DNA of 64,000 bases from assembly GCF_003315415.1 (NCBI RefSeq), contig NZ_QNSB01000011.1, forward strand, positions 52,445-116,444. The letters run 5' to 3'. Below, piece after piece: positions 7,362 to 15,623 of the stretch. Origin of the DNA: Brevibacterium sanguinis. GTDB lineage: Bacteria; Actinomycetota; Actinomycetes; Actinomycetales; Brevibacteriaceae. The stretch's first letter is position 1. Every line of letters begins with the position of its first letter. The notes beneath the pieces are model-generated. The model made no database searches. It saw nothing but the letters and a program-made list of their open reading frames with translations, and was not told the origin of the DNA. The translations under genes and the position numbers were made by a program.

Positions 7362-8909
7362 ATGACTGCCACCACCCACACCGCCCTGCCCACCGATGAG
7401 TCGATCTCCTCCCTGCTCACCGAGGGGCTGTCCGCCTGCGGTGTCGACACCGCGGTGCTCGGCGCCGAGCCCGCCGGTTCCCTGACCGCCCGCTCCCCCA
7501 TCACCGGACAGGTGCTCGGCCGGATCGCGGCCGACACTCCCGAGACCGCGGCGGAGAAGATCGGCCGGGCCCGGCAGGCCTTCGACTCCTGGCGCGATGT
7601 GCCGGCACCGGTGCGCGGTCAGCTCGTCAGCCGGTGGGGACAGTTGCTCACCGAGCACAAGGAGGACCTCGCGAAGATCGTCACCGTCGAGGCCGGCAAG
7701 ACCCCCTCGGAGGCCGCCGGCGAGGTGCAGGAGATGATCGACATCTGCGAGTTCGCCCTCGGTCAGTCGCGGCAGCTGTGGGGCAAGACGATGCCGAGCG
7801 AGCGGCCCGGGCATCGGCTCATGGAGACCTGGCATCCCCTCGGCGTCGTCGGCGTCATCTCCGCGTTCAACTTCCCCGTCGCCGTGTACTCGTGGAACAC
7901 CGCACTCGCCCTCGTCGCCGGCGACTCCGTCGTGTGGAAGCCCTCCGAGAACGCCGTCCTCGCCGCCCTCGGGGCACAGTCCCTGCTCGCCCGGGCCGCC
8001 GCCGAGGTGGGTGCGCCGGAGGATCTCGTCCCCGTCCTCGTCGGCGGCAGGGACATCGGCGATGCGCTGGTCCGCGACCGTCGGGTGGCGCTGGTCTCGG
8101 CGACCGGCTCGGTGCGGATGGGCCGCGAGGTGGGACCGATCGTGGCCGAGAGGTTCGGGCGGGTGCTCCTCGAGCTCGGCGGCAACAACGCCGCGATCGT
8201 CGCCCCGAGCGCCGACATCGACCTCGCCCTGCGCGGCGTCGTCTTCGCCGCCGCCGGAACCGCCGGTCAGCGCTGCACGACGCTGCGCCGCCTCATCGTC
8301 CACGAATCCATCGCCGACGATCTCGTCGACCGGATCGTCTCCGCCTACTCCACCCTGAGCATCGGCTCGCCGACCACCGACGGCGTCCTCGTCGGCCCGC
8401 TCATCAACGAGGGCTCCTACCGGGCGATGCAGGACGCGCTGGAACAGGCGCAGGCCGAGGGAGGCGAGGTGCTCTGCGGCGGCGGGCGGGTGCTCGCCGA
8501 CGAGCGTCCTGACGCCTACTACGTCGAACCGGCGGTGGTGCGGATGCCCTCCCAGACGGCGGTGATGGAATCGGAGACCTTCGCCCCGATCCTCTACGTC
8601 GTCACCTACTCCGACCTCGACGAGGCGCTCGAGATCCACAACGGGGTGCCTCAGGGACTGTCCTCGGCGATCTTCACCTCCGACCTCGCCGAGTCCGAGC
8701 GGTTCCTCTCCCGCTCCGACTGCGGCATCGCCAACGTCAACATCGGCACCTCGGGGGCCGAGATCGGCGGCGCCTTCGGCGGGGAGAAGGAGACCGGGGG
8801 CGGACGCGAATCGGGATCGGACTCCTGGAAGGCCTACATGCGACAGGCGACGAACACCATCAACTACTCGGGCGAGCTGCCGCTGGCCCAGGGGGTGGAG
8901 TTCCTCTAG
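7362..8909 (+). CDS. Aldehyde dehydrogenase, ALDH7/AmaB type (L-aminoadipate-semialdehyde dehydrogenase)
   Basis: The 515-residue NAD(P)-dependent aldehyde dehydrogenase has the general-base region 'LLELGGNNAAIVAPSADID' (Glu near 271), the nucleophile in 'GTAGQRCTTLRRL' (Cys near 305) and a C-terminal 'GGAFGGEKETGGGRESGSD'. The GQRCTT block and the C-terminal 'GRESGSD' are typical of antiquitin/AmaB enzymes, which oxidise alpha-aminoadipate semialdehyde (in equilibrium with piperideine-6-carboxylate) to L-2-aminoadipate. Together with the FAD oxidase 85 bases upstream it would convert pipecolate to aminoadipate. AAAGGA precedes the ATG. Confidence 0.88.
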   Translation: MTATTHTALPTDESISSLLTEGLSACGVDTAVLGAEPAGSLTARSPITGQVLGRIAADTPETAAEKIGRARQAFDSWRDVPAPVRGQLVSRWGQLLTEHKEDLAKIVTVEAGKTPSEAAGEVQEMIDICEFALGQSRQLWGKTMPSERPGHRLMETWHPLGVVGVISAFNFPVAVYSWNTALALVAGDSVVWKPSENAVLAALGAQSLLARAAAEVGAPEDLVPVLVGGRDIGDALVRDRRVALVSATGSVRMGREVGPIVAERFGRVLLELGGNNAAIVAPSADIDLALRGVVFAAAGTAGQRCTTLRRLIVHESIADDLVDRIVSAYSTLSIGSPTTDGVLVGPLINEGSYRAMQDALEQAQAEGGEVLCGGGRVLADERPDAYYVEPAVVRMPSQTAVMESETFAPILYVVTYSDLDEALEIHNGVPQGLSSAIFTSDLAESERFLSRSDCGIANVNIGTSGAEIGGAFGGEKETGGGRESGSDSWKAYMRQATNTINYSGELPLAQGVEFL

Positions 8910-8992
8910 GGGCTGGGTCGCGCCGACCCGGCGGGATGGGAGCGACTAGAGTTGCAGGTGGTTCGACCCGCCGACTGAAGGAGCCCACCGAA

Positions 8993-9760
8993 GTGATTGA
9001 GCTGAAGACCCCCGCCGAGATCGACAAGATGGCGGTGACCGGACGGTTCGTCGCGAAGACGCTCGCCGAGCTGTGCGCGACGGCCGAGCCCGGGATGAAT
9101 CTGCTCCACCTGGAGAACCGGGCCCGGAAGCTCATCGAGGACGCGGGCGCGGTCTCCTGCTACTGGGACTACGCCCCGTCCTTCGGCTCGGGCCCCTTCC
9201 GCAACGTCATCTGCCTGTCCGTCAACGACGGGGTCCTCCACGGCAAGCCCCACGACTACGTGATGAGGAACGGCGACCTGCTCACCCTCGACTTCGCGGT
9301 CTCGATCGACGGCTGGGTCGCCGACGCGGCGAGGTCGGTGGTCGTCGGCGAGGGCAGCGAGGAGGACCAGCGCCTCATCGACTCCACCTGGACCGGTCTC
9401 GAGGCCGGGATCAGCGCGGCACAGCCGGGCAACCGCCTCGGCGACATCTCCCAGGCGATCGGGGACGTCGCGGACTCCCTGCGCATCCCGGTCAACCTCG
9501 ATTTCGGCGGGCACGGCCTCGGGCACACGATGCACGAGGATCCGCATGTCCCCAATCGCGGCAAGGGCGGACGCGGCATGGTGCTCAAGCCCGGCCTGAC
9601 CCTGGCGATCGAGCCCTGGTGGTCGCTGACCTCGAAGAAGCTCAAGGTCGACAAGGACGGCTGGACTCTGCGCCTGGCCGACGGCTCGAACGGTGCGCAT
9701 TCGGAGAACACGATCGCCGTCACCGAGGACGGTCCCCGCGTCCTCACCGTCGAGGACTGA
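8993..9760 (+). CDS. map: Type I methionine aminopeptidase
   Basis: The 255-residue enzyme removes the initiator methionine from new proteins. Metal-ligand regions are visible: 'LTLDFAVSIDGWVADAAR' (Asp pair), 'GHGLGHTMHEDPHVPN' (His), 'LAIEPWW' (Glu) and 'GAHSENTIAVTEDG' (Glu). I start at the GTG at 8993 because GAAGGAG (8977-8983) lies 9 bases upstream. An in-frame ATG at 8936 would add a poorly conserved 19-residue leader. No zinc-finger extension is present, so it is a short type Ia-like enzyme. Confidence 0.93.
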   Translation: MIELKTPAEIDKMAVTGRFVAKTLAELCATAEPGMNLLHLENRARKLIEDAGAVSCYWDYAPSFGSGPFRNVICLSVNDGVLHGKPHDYVMRNGDLLTLDFAVSIDGWVADAARSVVVGEGSEEDQRLIDSTWTGLEAGISAAQPGNRLGDISQAIGDVADSLRIPVNLDFGGHGLGHTMHEDPHVPNRGKGGRGMVLKPGLTLAIEPWWSLTSKKLKVDKDGWTLRLADGSNGAHSENTIAVTEDGPRVLTVED

Positions 9761-9772
9761 CCACCGGCGCAC

Positions 9773-9880
9773 GGCTCGTGTCCGCGGCACGGCTCGTGCC
9801 CGTGGTCCGGCTCGTGCCCGTGGTCCGGCTCGTGCCCGTGGTCCGGCTCGTGCCCGTGGTCCGGCTCGTGTCCGTGGTCC
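9773..9880 (+). repeat. 18-bp tandem repeat, six copies, between map and radA
   Basis: Six head-to-tail copies of GGCTCGTGCCCGTGGTCC run from 9773 to 9880. Copies 2-5 are identical, copy 1 differs at four positions and copy 6 by one. The array ends 16 bases before the radA ATG, so it occupies the radA leader or promoter region. The period is a multiple of three, leaving a run of open frames that I do not regard as coding. Confidence 0.95.
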
Positions 9881-9896
9881 GTGCAAGGATGAGGCC

Positions 9897-11240
9897 ATGT
9901 CTTTCACCTGCACCGAATGCGGATACACATGCGTCAAGTGGCTGGGCCGCTGTCCGGAGTGCCAGGCCTGGGGCACCCTCGAGGAGAAGGGTGCGGGATC
10001 CGCTCGGATCAAGACGAAGGTCAAGAAGTCGAACGGAGCGAAGCCGATCACCGCGGTCGACGCCACTCTCGCCCAGGCGAAGCCGACCTATGTCTCCGAG
10101 TTCGACCGGGTCCTCGGCGGCGGGATCGTGCCCGGCGCCGTCGTGCTGCTCTCCGGGGAGCCCGGGGTCGGGAAGTCGACGCTGCTCCTCGACGTGGCCT
10201 CCCGGATCGCGCGCTTCAACGCGAAGGTCCTCTACGTCACCGGGGAGGAGTCCGCGGGACAGGTGCGGCTGCGCGCCGAGCGGATCAACGCCATCGAGGA
10301 CACCCTGCTGCTCGCGGCGGAGACCGACCTCGGGGCGACACTGGGCATGATCGAGGCCGAGGAGCCCGCCCTGCTCGTCGTCGACTCGATCCAGACCCTG
10401 GCCTCCTCCGAGGTCGACGGGGTGCCCGGGGGCGTCACCCAGGTCAGGGAGGTCGCCGCAGCCCTCATCAGGGAGGCGAAGGCGAGGAACCTGCCCACTG
10501 TCCTGGTCGGCCACATCACGAAGGACGGGTCGATCGCCGGACCCCGGCTGCTCGAGCACCTCGTCGATGTCGTCTGCACGTTCGAAGGGGAACGGCACTC
10601 GCGGCTGCGCATGCTCCGCTCCGTGAAGAACCGCTTCGGACCCACCGATGAGGTCGGCTGCTTCGACATGACCGAGAACGGGATCCAGAGCCTCGAGGAC
10701 CCCTCCGGCCTGTTCCTCTCCCGCAGCAGCGGCAATCCGCCCGGCACGTGCCTGACGGTGACCCAGGAGGGCAAGCGTCCGCTGCTCGTCGAGGTCCAGT
10801 CACTCATCACGCCGTCCGCGGCCGGTCAGTCGCGGCGCTCGGTCTCCGGCGTCGACTCCTCGCGGGTCGCGATGATGCTCGCGGTGCTCAGTCAGCACAT
10901 CAAGGCGATCGACCTGTCCAAGTGCGATGTCTTCACCGCCACCGTGGGCGGGGCGAAACTCGCCGAACCGGCGAGCGATCTGGCGATCTGCCTCTCGCTC
11001 GCCTCGGCGGCCATGACGAAGGCGCTGACGGACCGGTTCGTGGCGATCGGGGAGATCAGCCTCTCCGGGGAGATCCGCAACGTGCCCAACCTGGGTCAGC
11101 GGCTCAACGAGGCGGCCCGGCTGGGCATTCGGAGGGCCGTCGTCGCCAAGGGCGCCCTGCGCAACGTCTCCACCCCGGGCGACATGGAGGTCAAGGAATG
11201 CGAGCTGGTCGCCGAGGCCGTCAGCTGGCTGCTCGAATGA
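9897..11240 (+). CDS. radA: DNA repair protein RadA
   Basis: The 447-residue RecA-like branch-migration helicase assists homologous recombination. It has an N-terminal C4 zinc finger (CTEC and CPEC), Walker A GEPGVGKS, the RadA-specific 'KNRFGP' motif and a C-terminal Lon-protease-like domain ending near 'RRAVVAKGALRNVS'. Length fits the family. The ATG at 9897 has an AAGGATGAGG ribosome-binding site just upstream. The frame is open further upstream through the 18-bp repeats, but the zinc finger at residues 5-23 fits this start. Confidence 0.95.
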   Translation: MSFTCTECGYTCVKWLGRCPECQAWGTLEEKGAGSARIKTKVKKSNGAKPITAVDATLAQAKPTYVSEFDRVLGGGIVPGAVVLLSGEPGVGKSTLLLDVASRIARFNAKVLYVTGEESAGQVRLRAERINAIEDTLLLAAETDLGATLGMIEAEEPALLVVDSIQTLASSEVDGVPGGVTQVREVAAALIREAKARNLPTVLVGHITKDGSIAGPRLLEHLVDVVCTFEGERHSRLRMLRSVKNRFGPTDEVGCFDMTENGIQSLEDPSGLFLSRSSGNPPGTCLTVTQEGKRPLLVEVQSLITPSAAGQSRRSVSGVDSSRVAMMLAVLSQHIKAIDLSKCDVFTATVGGAKLAEPASDLAICLSLASAAMTKALTDRFVAIGEISLSGEIRNVPNLGQRLNEAARLGIRRAVVAKGALRNVSTPGDMEVKECELVAEAVSWLLE

Positions 11241-11307
11241 CCGCTGCCGGCCGGATGATCGTCTGCAGACGGTTGCCGGAATCTCGTGCAGGGCGCATTC
11301 TTGAGGC

Positions 11308-11700
11308 ATGACCACGACAGTCTTCCCAGCGTTTCGCACGACGGACGCCGAGGCCACCGCCGCCCTGCTGGTCACTCTCGGTTTCACCGAGCGGCTGACG
11401 GTCAGGGACGAGGACGAACCGCGCACCGTCGTCCATGCCGAGTACGCGCTCGGTGAGACCGGGGGCATCATGTTCGGTTCGGTCCGGCACGACGGTTCGG
11501 CTCTCGACAGCGTCGGGGGCAGCTCCGTCTACGTCGTGGTCGACTCCGAGCGGGAGGTCGATCGGCTCTACCGGGAGATCCGCGACATGGGCCATGCGAT
11601 CGTCAATCCGGTGGCCACCCAGCCGCATGGGGGTCGCGCCTTCGATTTCCGCGACCACGACGGCAACTCCTGGGGCGTCGGCTCCTACCGCGGGGCCTGA
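11308..11700 (+). CDS. VOC (glyoxalase/bleomycin-resistance-like) family protein
   Basis: A 130-residue single-domain protein with the beta-alpha-beta3 VOC pattern: 'TVFPAFRTTDAEATAALLV' at the start and 'GRAFDFRDHDGNSWGVGSY' at the end, similar to the PhnB/YdeM-like subgroup. Members bind a metal and act as lyases, isomerases or drug-binding proteins; the role here cannot be assigned. It follows radA by 67 bases and converges on the next gene. Confidence 0.82.
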   Translation: MTTTVFPAFRTTDAEATAALLVTLGFTERLTVRDEDEPRTVVHAEYALGETGGIMFGSVRHDGSALDSVGGSSVYVVVDSEREVDRLYREIRDMGHAIVNPVATQPHGGRAFDFRDHDGNSWGVGSYRGA

Positions 11701-11738
11701 CGGGTCCTGACGAGTCAGGGCGGGTGCCGCGAGCCTCC

Positions 11739-12485
11739 TCAGTTCTCGGCGGGGCTCTCCGTCTCCTCCGCCTTCTCCGTCTCCTCGGCTTCCTTCTTCT
11801 CCTCGGCCTCTTTCTTCTCCTTGGCCTTGGTCGCCTCGTCCTTCTCGAGTTCGAAGGGCACCGGTTCGCTCTCCTTCTCGCCGAGCTTGACGATGAGCTC
11901 GTACGCGCCGGCCTCGAACTCCTTGTTCGTCCGATTGCAGTTCTTGTCGACGGCGATCCGATTCCACTTGAACTGGGCGGTCTTCTCCGTCTGCGGGGCG
12001 AACTCCGTGGACATCTCGGCGTTCTCGTCATCGTCGACCGCGCAGTACGTCGACGACCAGACGACCTCGCCGTCCTTCTCGACGACGAACTCCTGGTTCT
12101 TCGTCCCGACCTCGATGAGGCATGTGACGTCGTGCTGGTTGGCGATGACGAGCTCGAACTTCGGCTCCGCACCCTCCGCGTAGCTCTTCTTGTCCGTCTT
12201 CGCGCTCACCGCGACGGCCTTGTCGGGGCAGCGCCCGCTCGCCGCAGTCTCGTCGGGAACCGGAGCGGTGGGGGTGGGCGTCTGCGTGGCGACCGGCTCG
12301 GTCGCCGGCCCTTCCCGCCCGCCCGTGATCGCGTTGACGATCCCGACCACGCCGAGCACCAGCAGCCCGAGAACGACGAGGCTGAGCACGGCCAGCGTGA
12401 TCCGTCGGCGACGGTACACGTGCGCGGGCAGCTTCCCGCTAGACTGGGGCCGCCCCGGCTGGGAACCACGATTGGAAGGAGTCAT
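11739..12485 (-). CDS. Hypothetical single-pass membrane protein with Cys-containing domain and Glu/Lys-rich tail
   Basis: The 248-residue protein has a basic cytoplasmic N-terminus, one membrane helix near residues 30-52 ('LAVLSLVVLGLLVLGVVGIV'), a Pro/Thr-rich linker and an extracytoplasmic domain with four cysteines that could form two disulfides. The tail is highly charged and repetitive (AEEKKEAEETEKAEET). The domain has an 'AYELIVKLGEKESEP' segment reminiscent of BsuPI-like beta-sandwiches, but I do not assign a family. The ATG at 12485 is 12 bases from the divergent mutY start, so the promoters must overlap the coding sequences. Confidence 0.75.
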   Translation of the reverse strand: MTPSNRGSQPGRPQSSGKLPAHVYRRRRITLAVLSLVVLGLLVLGVVGIVNAITGGREGPATEPVATQTPTPTAPVPDETAASGRCPDKAVAVSAKTDKKSYAEGAEPKFELVIANQHDVTCLIEVGTKNQEFVVEKDGEVVWSSTYCAVDDDENAEMSTEFAPQTEKTAQFKWNRIAVDKNCNRTNKEFEAGAYELIVKLGEKESEPVPFELEKDEATKAKEKKEAEEKKEAEETEKAEETESPAEN

Positions 12486-12497
12486 CGCTTTGAGCCT

Positions 12498-13541
12498 ATG
12501 GCGAAGCGATTGCGCATCCAAATGACACACCGCACGACCCCCGAAAACCCGGGACCGGGCGCGCTCCCCCGAGTGGCCGAGGCCGCGGTCGACCGCGTGC
12601 GCTCGACGATCATCGACTGGTTCGCCGCAGCCGCCCGCCCCCTGCCGTGGCGCGAGCCGGACACTAGCGCCTGGGCGATCCTCGTCAGCGAGATCATGTC
12701 CCAGCAGACCCCGGTCGCCCGCGTCGAACCGCGCTGGCGCGAGTGGATGGCGCGCTGGCCCACCCCCGCCGACCTCGCCCAGGCTCCCACCGCCGAGGTG
12801 CTGCGCCGTTGGGATCGCCTCGGCTACCCCCGGCGGGCGCTGCGCCTGCAGGAGGCGGCCCGCGTCATCGTCGCCGAGCACGGCGGCCGGGTGCCGATGA
12901 CGGCGACCGAGCTCGAAACGCTGCCGGGCATCGGCGCCTACACGGCGGCCGCTGTCGCATCCTTCGCCCATGGCGAACGCACCACCGTCCTCGACACGAA
13001 CGTGCGCCGTGTCCTCATCCGGCTCTTCGCCGGACGGGACCGTCCGACGCCCGCCCCGAGCCGCCGGGAGACCCAATGGGCCCAGGGGTTCGTCCCCCTC
13101 GAGCGGCATCGGGAGTGGAACGCGGGAGTGATGGAGTTCGGGGCCCTCGTGTGCACCGCCCGCGGTCCCCGCTGCGCCGACTGCCCGCTCAGTGATCTCT
13201 GCGCGTGGAACCGGGCCGGTCGACCCGCCTCGGCGACGAAGCCCACGGCGCAGAAGTGGGCGGGCACGGACCGGCAGCTGCGCGGCGCCATCATGGACGT
13301 GCTCAGAGCCGCCCACACGGACGACGCATCGCCCACCTCGGTGCCGGTGGACCTGTTCCTCGCCCCCACCGCCGAGGTGGACCTCCGACTGCTCGACGAA
13401 CTGGGACCGGTGACGGCGGCGTCGCTGCGCAGGATGCGTGATCTCTCCGCCGACGCGCACAGGGTGTCGCGGCTGGTCTCCGACCTCATCGCCGACGGTC
13501 TCGCCGAGCGCCACGAGGACAGGCTCAGCCTCCCGCGGTGA
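12498..13541 (+). CDS. mutY: A/G-specific adenine glycosylase MutY
   Basis: The base-excision-repair enzyme removes adenine mispaired with 8-oxoguanine or G. Seen: 'LPWREPDTSAWAILVSEIM' with 'SQQT', the helix-hairpin-helix 'LPGIGAYTAAAVASFA', catalytic Asp in 'VLDTNVRR' and the [4Fe-4S] ligands C-x6-C-x2-C-x5-C in CTARGPRCADCPLSDLC. At about 347 residues it is longer than the minimal glycosylase, and the C-terminal part is shorter than a full NUDIX-like domain and weakly conserved. The start is ATG 12498 or ATG 12522; neither has a well-spaced ribosome-binding site, and transcripts may be leaderless. Confidence 0.92.
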   Translation: MAKRLRIQMTHRTTPENPGPGALPRVAEAAVDRVRSTIIDWFAAAARPLPWREPDTSAWAILVSEIMSQQTPVARVEPRWREWMARWPTPADLAQAPTAEVLRRWDRLGYPRRALRLQEAARVIVAEHGGRVPMTATELETLPGIGAYTAAAVASFAHGERTTVLDTNVRRVLIRLFAGRDRPTPAPSRRETQWAQGFVPLERHREWNAGVMEFGALVCTARGPRCADCPLSDLCAWNRAGRPASATKPTAQKWAGTDRQLRGAIMDVLRAAHTDDASPTSVPVDLFLAPTAEVDLRLLDELGPVTAASLRRMRDLSADAHRVSRLVSDLIADGLAERHEDRLSLPR

Positions 13542-14115
13542 CGGTCCCGGCCGGCGCATCGTCGCCCGCGTCCCCCGCAGTCCGGGCCGCGTGCCTGGCC
13601 GCCTTGGCCCTGTTGCCGCAGCGGTCCATCGAGCACCACCGCCGACTGCCCGCACGTGAGGAGTCGTAGAACACGAGGCCGCAGCGATCATGGGCGCAGG
13701 TCCTGATCCGCTGCGGTCGGCCCCGTTCGAGGACGTCCAGGGCATTGAGCGCGATGAGGGACAGCGCCGAGTCCACGGTGACGACCGGCCTCACGACCAC
13801 GGGCGCTCCCTGTGGTCCTCGCTCCAGCCGAGGCGCGGTCACGCCGGCCCCGATCACCCCGTTGATGAGGTCGAGGTCGTCGTCTGTGGTCTCGTCCGCA
13901 GCTTCGAGAAGACGGGAGATCGCCGCTCTCAGCCGAAGCGCAGAGTCGAGTTCGCGCTGACCGGGCACCTCAGTGGTTCCGAGCCCAGCGGCGTCGATCC
14001 ATCGCGACAGGTCGACCGGCTCCACGAGCGTCTCGCGAGCCGGCCCGTACCTGTCGCGCAGGGTGTTGACGAAATCGAGGCAGACCTCTCCCCCGTACCA
14101 GAGCCAATCGTTCAC
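13525..14115 (-). CDS. CGNR zinc-finger (ABATE-domain) regulator-like protein
   Basis: The 196-residue protein has an N-terminal ABATE-type domain starting 'WLWYGGEVCLDFVNTLRDRY' and a C-terminal treble-clef zinc finger with C-x4-C ('CAHDRC') and C-x4-CGNR ('CSMDRCGNR'). This family is thought to be a stress-linked transcriptional regulator that binds DNA or RNA; targets are unknown. It overlaps mutY tail to tail by 17 bases. I use GTG 14115; ATG 14160 would add 15 residues. It is divergent from an alpha/beta hydrolase across a palindromic gap, so it may regulate that gene and itself. Confidence 0.85.
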   Translation of the reverse strand: MNDWLWYGGEVCLDFVNTLRDRYGPARETLVEPVDLSRWIDAAGLGTTEVPGQRELDSALRLRAAISRLLEAADETTDDDLDLINGVIGAGVTAPRLERGPQGAPVVVRPVVTVDSALSLIALNALDVLERGRPQRIRTCAHDRCGLVFYDSSRAGSRRWCSMDRCGNRAKAARHAARTAGDAGDDAPAGTVTAGG

Positions 14116-14147
14116 ATCCCCACGATAGCCCTCCCCCTCATTTCCGT

Positions 14148-14168
14148 CTAACCGGTTCATGTGGTTAG
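14148..14168. promoter_or_regulatory. Inverted repeat in the CGNR-hydrolase divergent region
   Basis: CTAACC (14148-14153) and GGTTAG (14163-14168) form perfect 6-bp arms separated by 9 bases. A second short symmetry, GTTCA/TGAAC, lies at 14155-14174. The site covers the region just before the hydrolase start, where an autoregulatory CGNR protein might bind. Assignment as operator is inference. Confidence 0.45.
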
Positions 14169-14176
14169 CTGAACAC

Positions 14177-15055
14177 ATGAGATCAGCATTCGTCACCGTC
14201 GACACCCTGTCCTTCCACTGCCGGCTCAACGAGGCACCCGACCACGTCCCAGCCGTGATCCTCCTGCATGGCTGGCCGCAGAACTCGTCGTGCTGGCGCA
14301 CCGTCGCCGCCGGCCTCGGAACCGAGCTGCGGGTCGTCGCCCCTGATCTGCGCGGGTACGGGCTCAGTGACAAGCCGGTAGGCGGCTACGACAAGCGCAC
14401 CATGGCCCGTGACGTCGTCGGGATCATGGACGCGCTGGGGATCACCTCGGCGCATATCGTCGGCCATGATCGCGGAGCCCGGGTCGCCCACCGGCTCGCG
14501 CTCGACTCTCCCGAGCGGGTGGACACTCTCACCGTTCTCGATGTGGCACCGACGCACGCGATGTTCACGAACGGGAGGATGCGCACCGCCGAGGGCTTCT
14601 TCCACTGGCTCCTCCATATGCAGAAGGACCTGCCGGAGCAGCTGACCGCGGGGAACGTCGAGCCGTACCTGCGCTACTTCTTCGAGCGCTGGACGCTCCG
14701 CCGAGATCTCGTCGAACCCCACATCGGGTCCTATGTGCGCGCGTTCGAACAGCCTGGCGCGATGCGCGCCGGATTCGACGACTACCGGGCGACCCACGAG
14801 GACGTCGCCGATGACGACGTCGACCACCGGGCCGGATCCACGATCGATGCTCCGGTCCTCGCCCTGTGGGGAGCAGACGGGTTGGCCGCGAACACCGACA
14901 TCGCGGGGGTCTGGGAGAAGTACGCCAACGACGTCCGGGGCCGTGCGATCGCCGACTGCGGCCACTTCATCCCGGAGGAGGCGCCGCAGGTTCTCCTCGC
15001 CGAACTGCACGACTTCTGGTCCGTAACCGGGTCGGCTCAGGTCACAGGTACTTGA
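14177..15055 (+). CDS. Alpha/beta hydrolase, haloacetate-dehalogenase-like
   Basis: A 292-residue alpha/beta hydrolase with the oxyanion region 'LLHGWPQ', 'DLRGYGLSDKP', nucleophile motif 'GHDRGARVAHRLALD' (Asp nucleophile) and a late His in 'CGHFIPEEAP'. Asp as nucleophile and the adjacent Arg match fluoroacetate/haloacetate dehalogenases and epoxide hydrolases rather than esterases. The physiological substrate is unknown. ATG 14177 is used; ATG 14159 is in frame. Neither has a clear ribosome-binding site. The 3' end overlaps the next convergent gene by 14 bases. Confidence 0.82.
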   Translation: MRSAFVTVDTLSFHCRLNEAPDHVPAVILLHGWPQNSSCWRTVAAGLGTELRVVAPDLRGYGLSDKPVGGYDKRTMARDVVGIMDALGITSAHIVGHDRGARVAHRLALDSPERVDTLTVLDVAPTHAMFTNGRMRTAEGFFHWLLHMQKDLPEQLTAGNVEPYLRYFFERWTLRRDLVEPHIGSYVRAFEQPGAMRAGFDDYRATHEDVADDDVDHRAGSTIDAPVLALWGADGLAANTDIAGVWEKYANDVRGRAIADCGHFIPEEAPQVLLAELHDFWSVTGSAQVTGT

Positions 15056-15623
15056 TCATCCGGGTGTTGCCCAAGGTGTTGGGCTTGACGCGGGCGAGGT
15101 CGAGGAACTCGGCCACGCCTTCGTCGGCGGAGTGGAGGAGTTCGACGTAGACCTCCGGAGACACGGGGATGCCCTTGATCTCCTCGAACCCCAGGGACCG
15201 GAAGAACCCGGTCTCGAACGTCAGGCAGAACACGCGGTCGACGCCGATCGCCTGTGCGTCGGCGAGGAGCTGCCTGATCAGCGCCTTCCCCACCCCTCTC
15301 CCCCGGTAGTCCGGGGAGGTCGCGACGGTGCGCGCCTCGGCGAGGTCGGCCCAGATGACGTGCAGGGCCGCGCAGCCGGCGAGCACCTCGGTGCCGTCGG
15401 GCTGCGGGTCGACGACCAGCCAGAACTCCTGCAGCGACTCGTAGTAGGTGACGGTGTCCTTGGCCAGGAGGATCCGCTGCTCGGCCAGGGGCGCGACCAG
15501 CGCCTCGATCGACTTGACGTCGCTGGTGCGCGCGCGTCGCAGGCGCAGTCCGCTGGGCAGACCGTGGCTGTGATGGTGGTGCTGCGAGAGGTCGTCGTGG
15601 TCGAAGTGCGCGGGAGTCGTCAT
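15042..15623 (-). CDS. argA: Amino-acid N-acetyltransferase (GNAT; short ArgA-type N-acetylglutamate synthase)
   Basis: A 193-residue GNAT protein with acetyl-CoA motif 'VATSPDYRGRGVGKALI', 'VDRVFCLTFETGFFRSLGF' and 'ARVKPNTLGNTRMIKYL' near the end. This pattern matches stand-alone actinobacterial N-acetylglutamate synthases, which make N-acetyl-L-glutamate for arginine synthesis. The N-terminus is unusual: a His-rich run (HHHHSH) near residue 15-20, whose role is unclear. ATG 15623 has a TGAGG box close by; an in-frame TTG at 15635 would add four residues. The arginine role is inferred from family resemblance. Confidence 0.82.
   Translation of the reverse strand: MTTPAHFDHDDLSQHHHHSHGLPSGLRLRRARTSDVKSIEALVAPLAEQRILLAKDTVTYYESLQEFWLVVDPQPDGTEVLAGCAALHVIWADLAEARTVATSPDYRGRGVGKALIRQLLADAQAIGVDRVFCLTFETGFFRSLGFEEIKGIPVSPEVYVELLHSADEGVAEFLDLARVKPNTLGNTRMIKYL

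Noticed and set aside
9773..9880. Possible CRISPR-like array
   Set aside because: Units are directly adjacent with no spacers, so it is a simple tandem repeat.
9693..9896. In-frame N-terminal extension of RadA over the 18-bp repeats (ARARGP units)
   Set aside because: The RadA zinc finger starts at residue 5 from ATG 9897, which has a good ribosome-binding site; the extension overlaps map and has no counterpart in the family.
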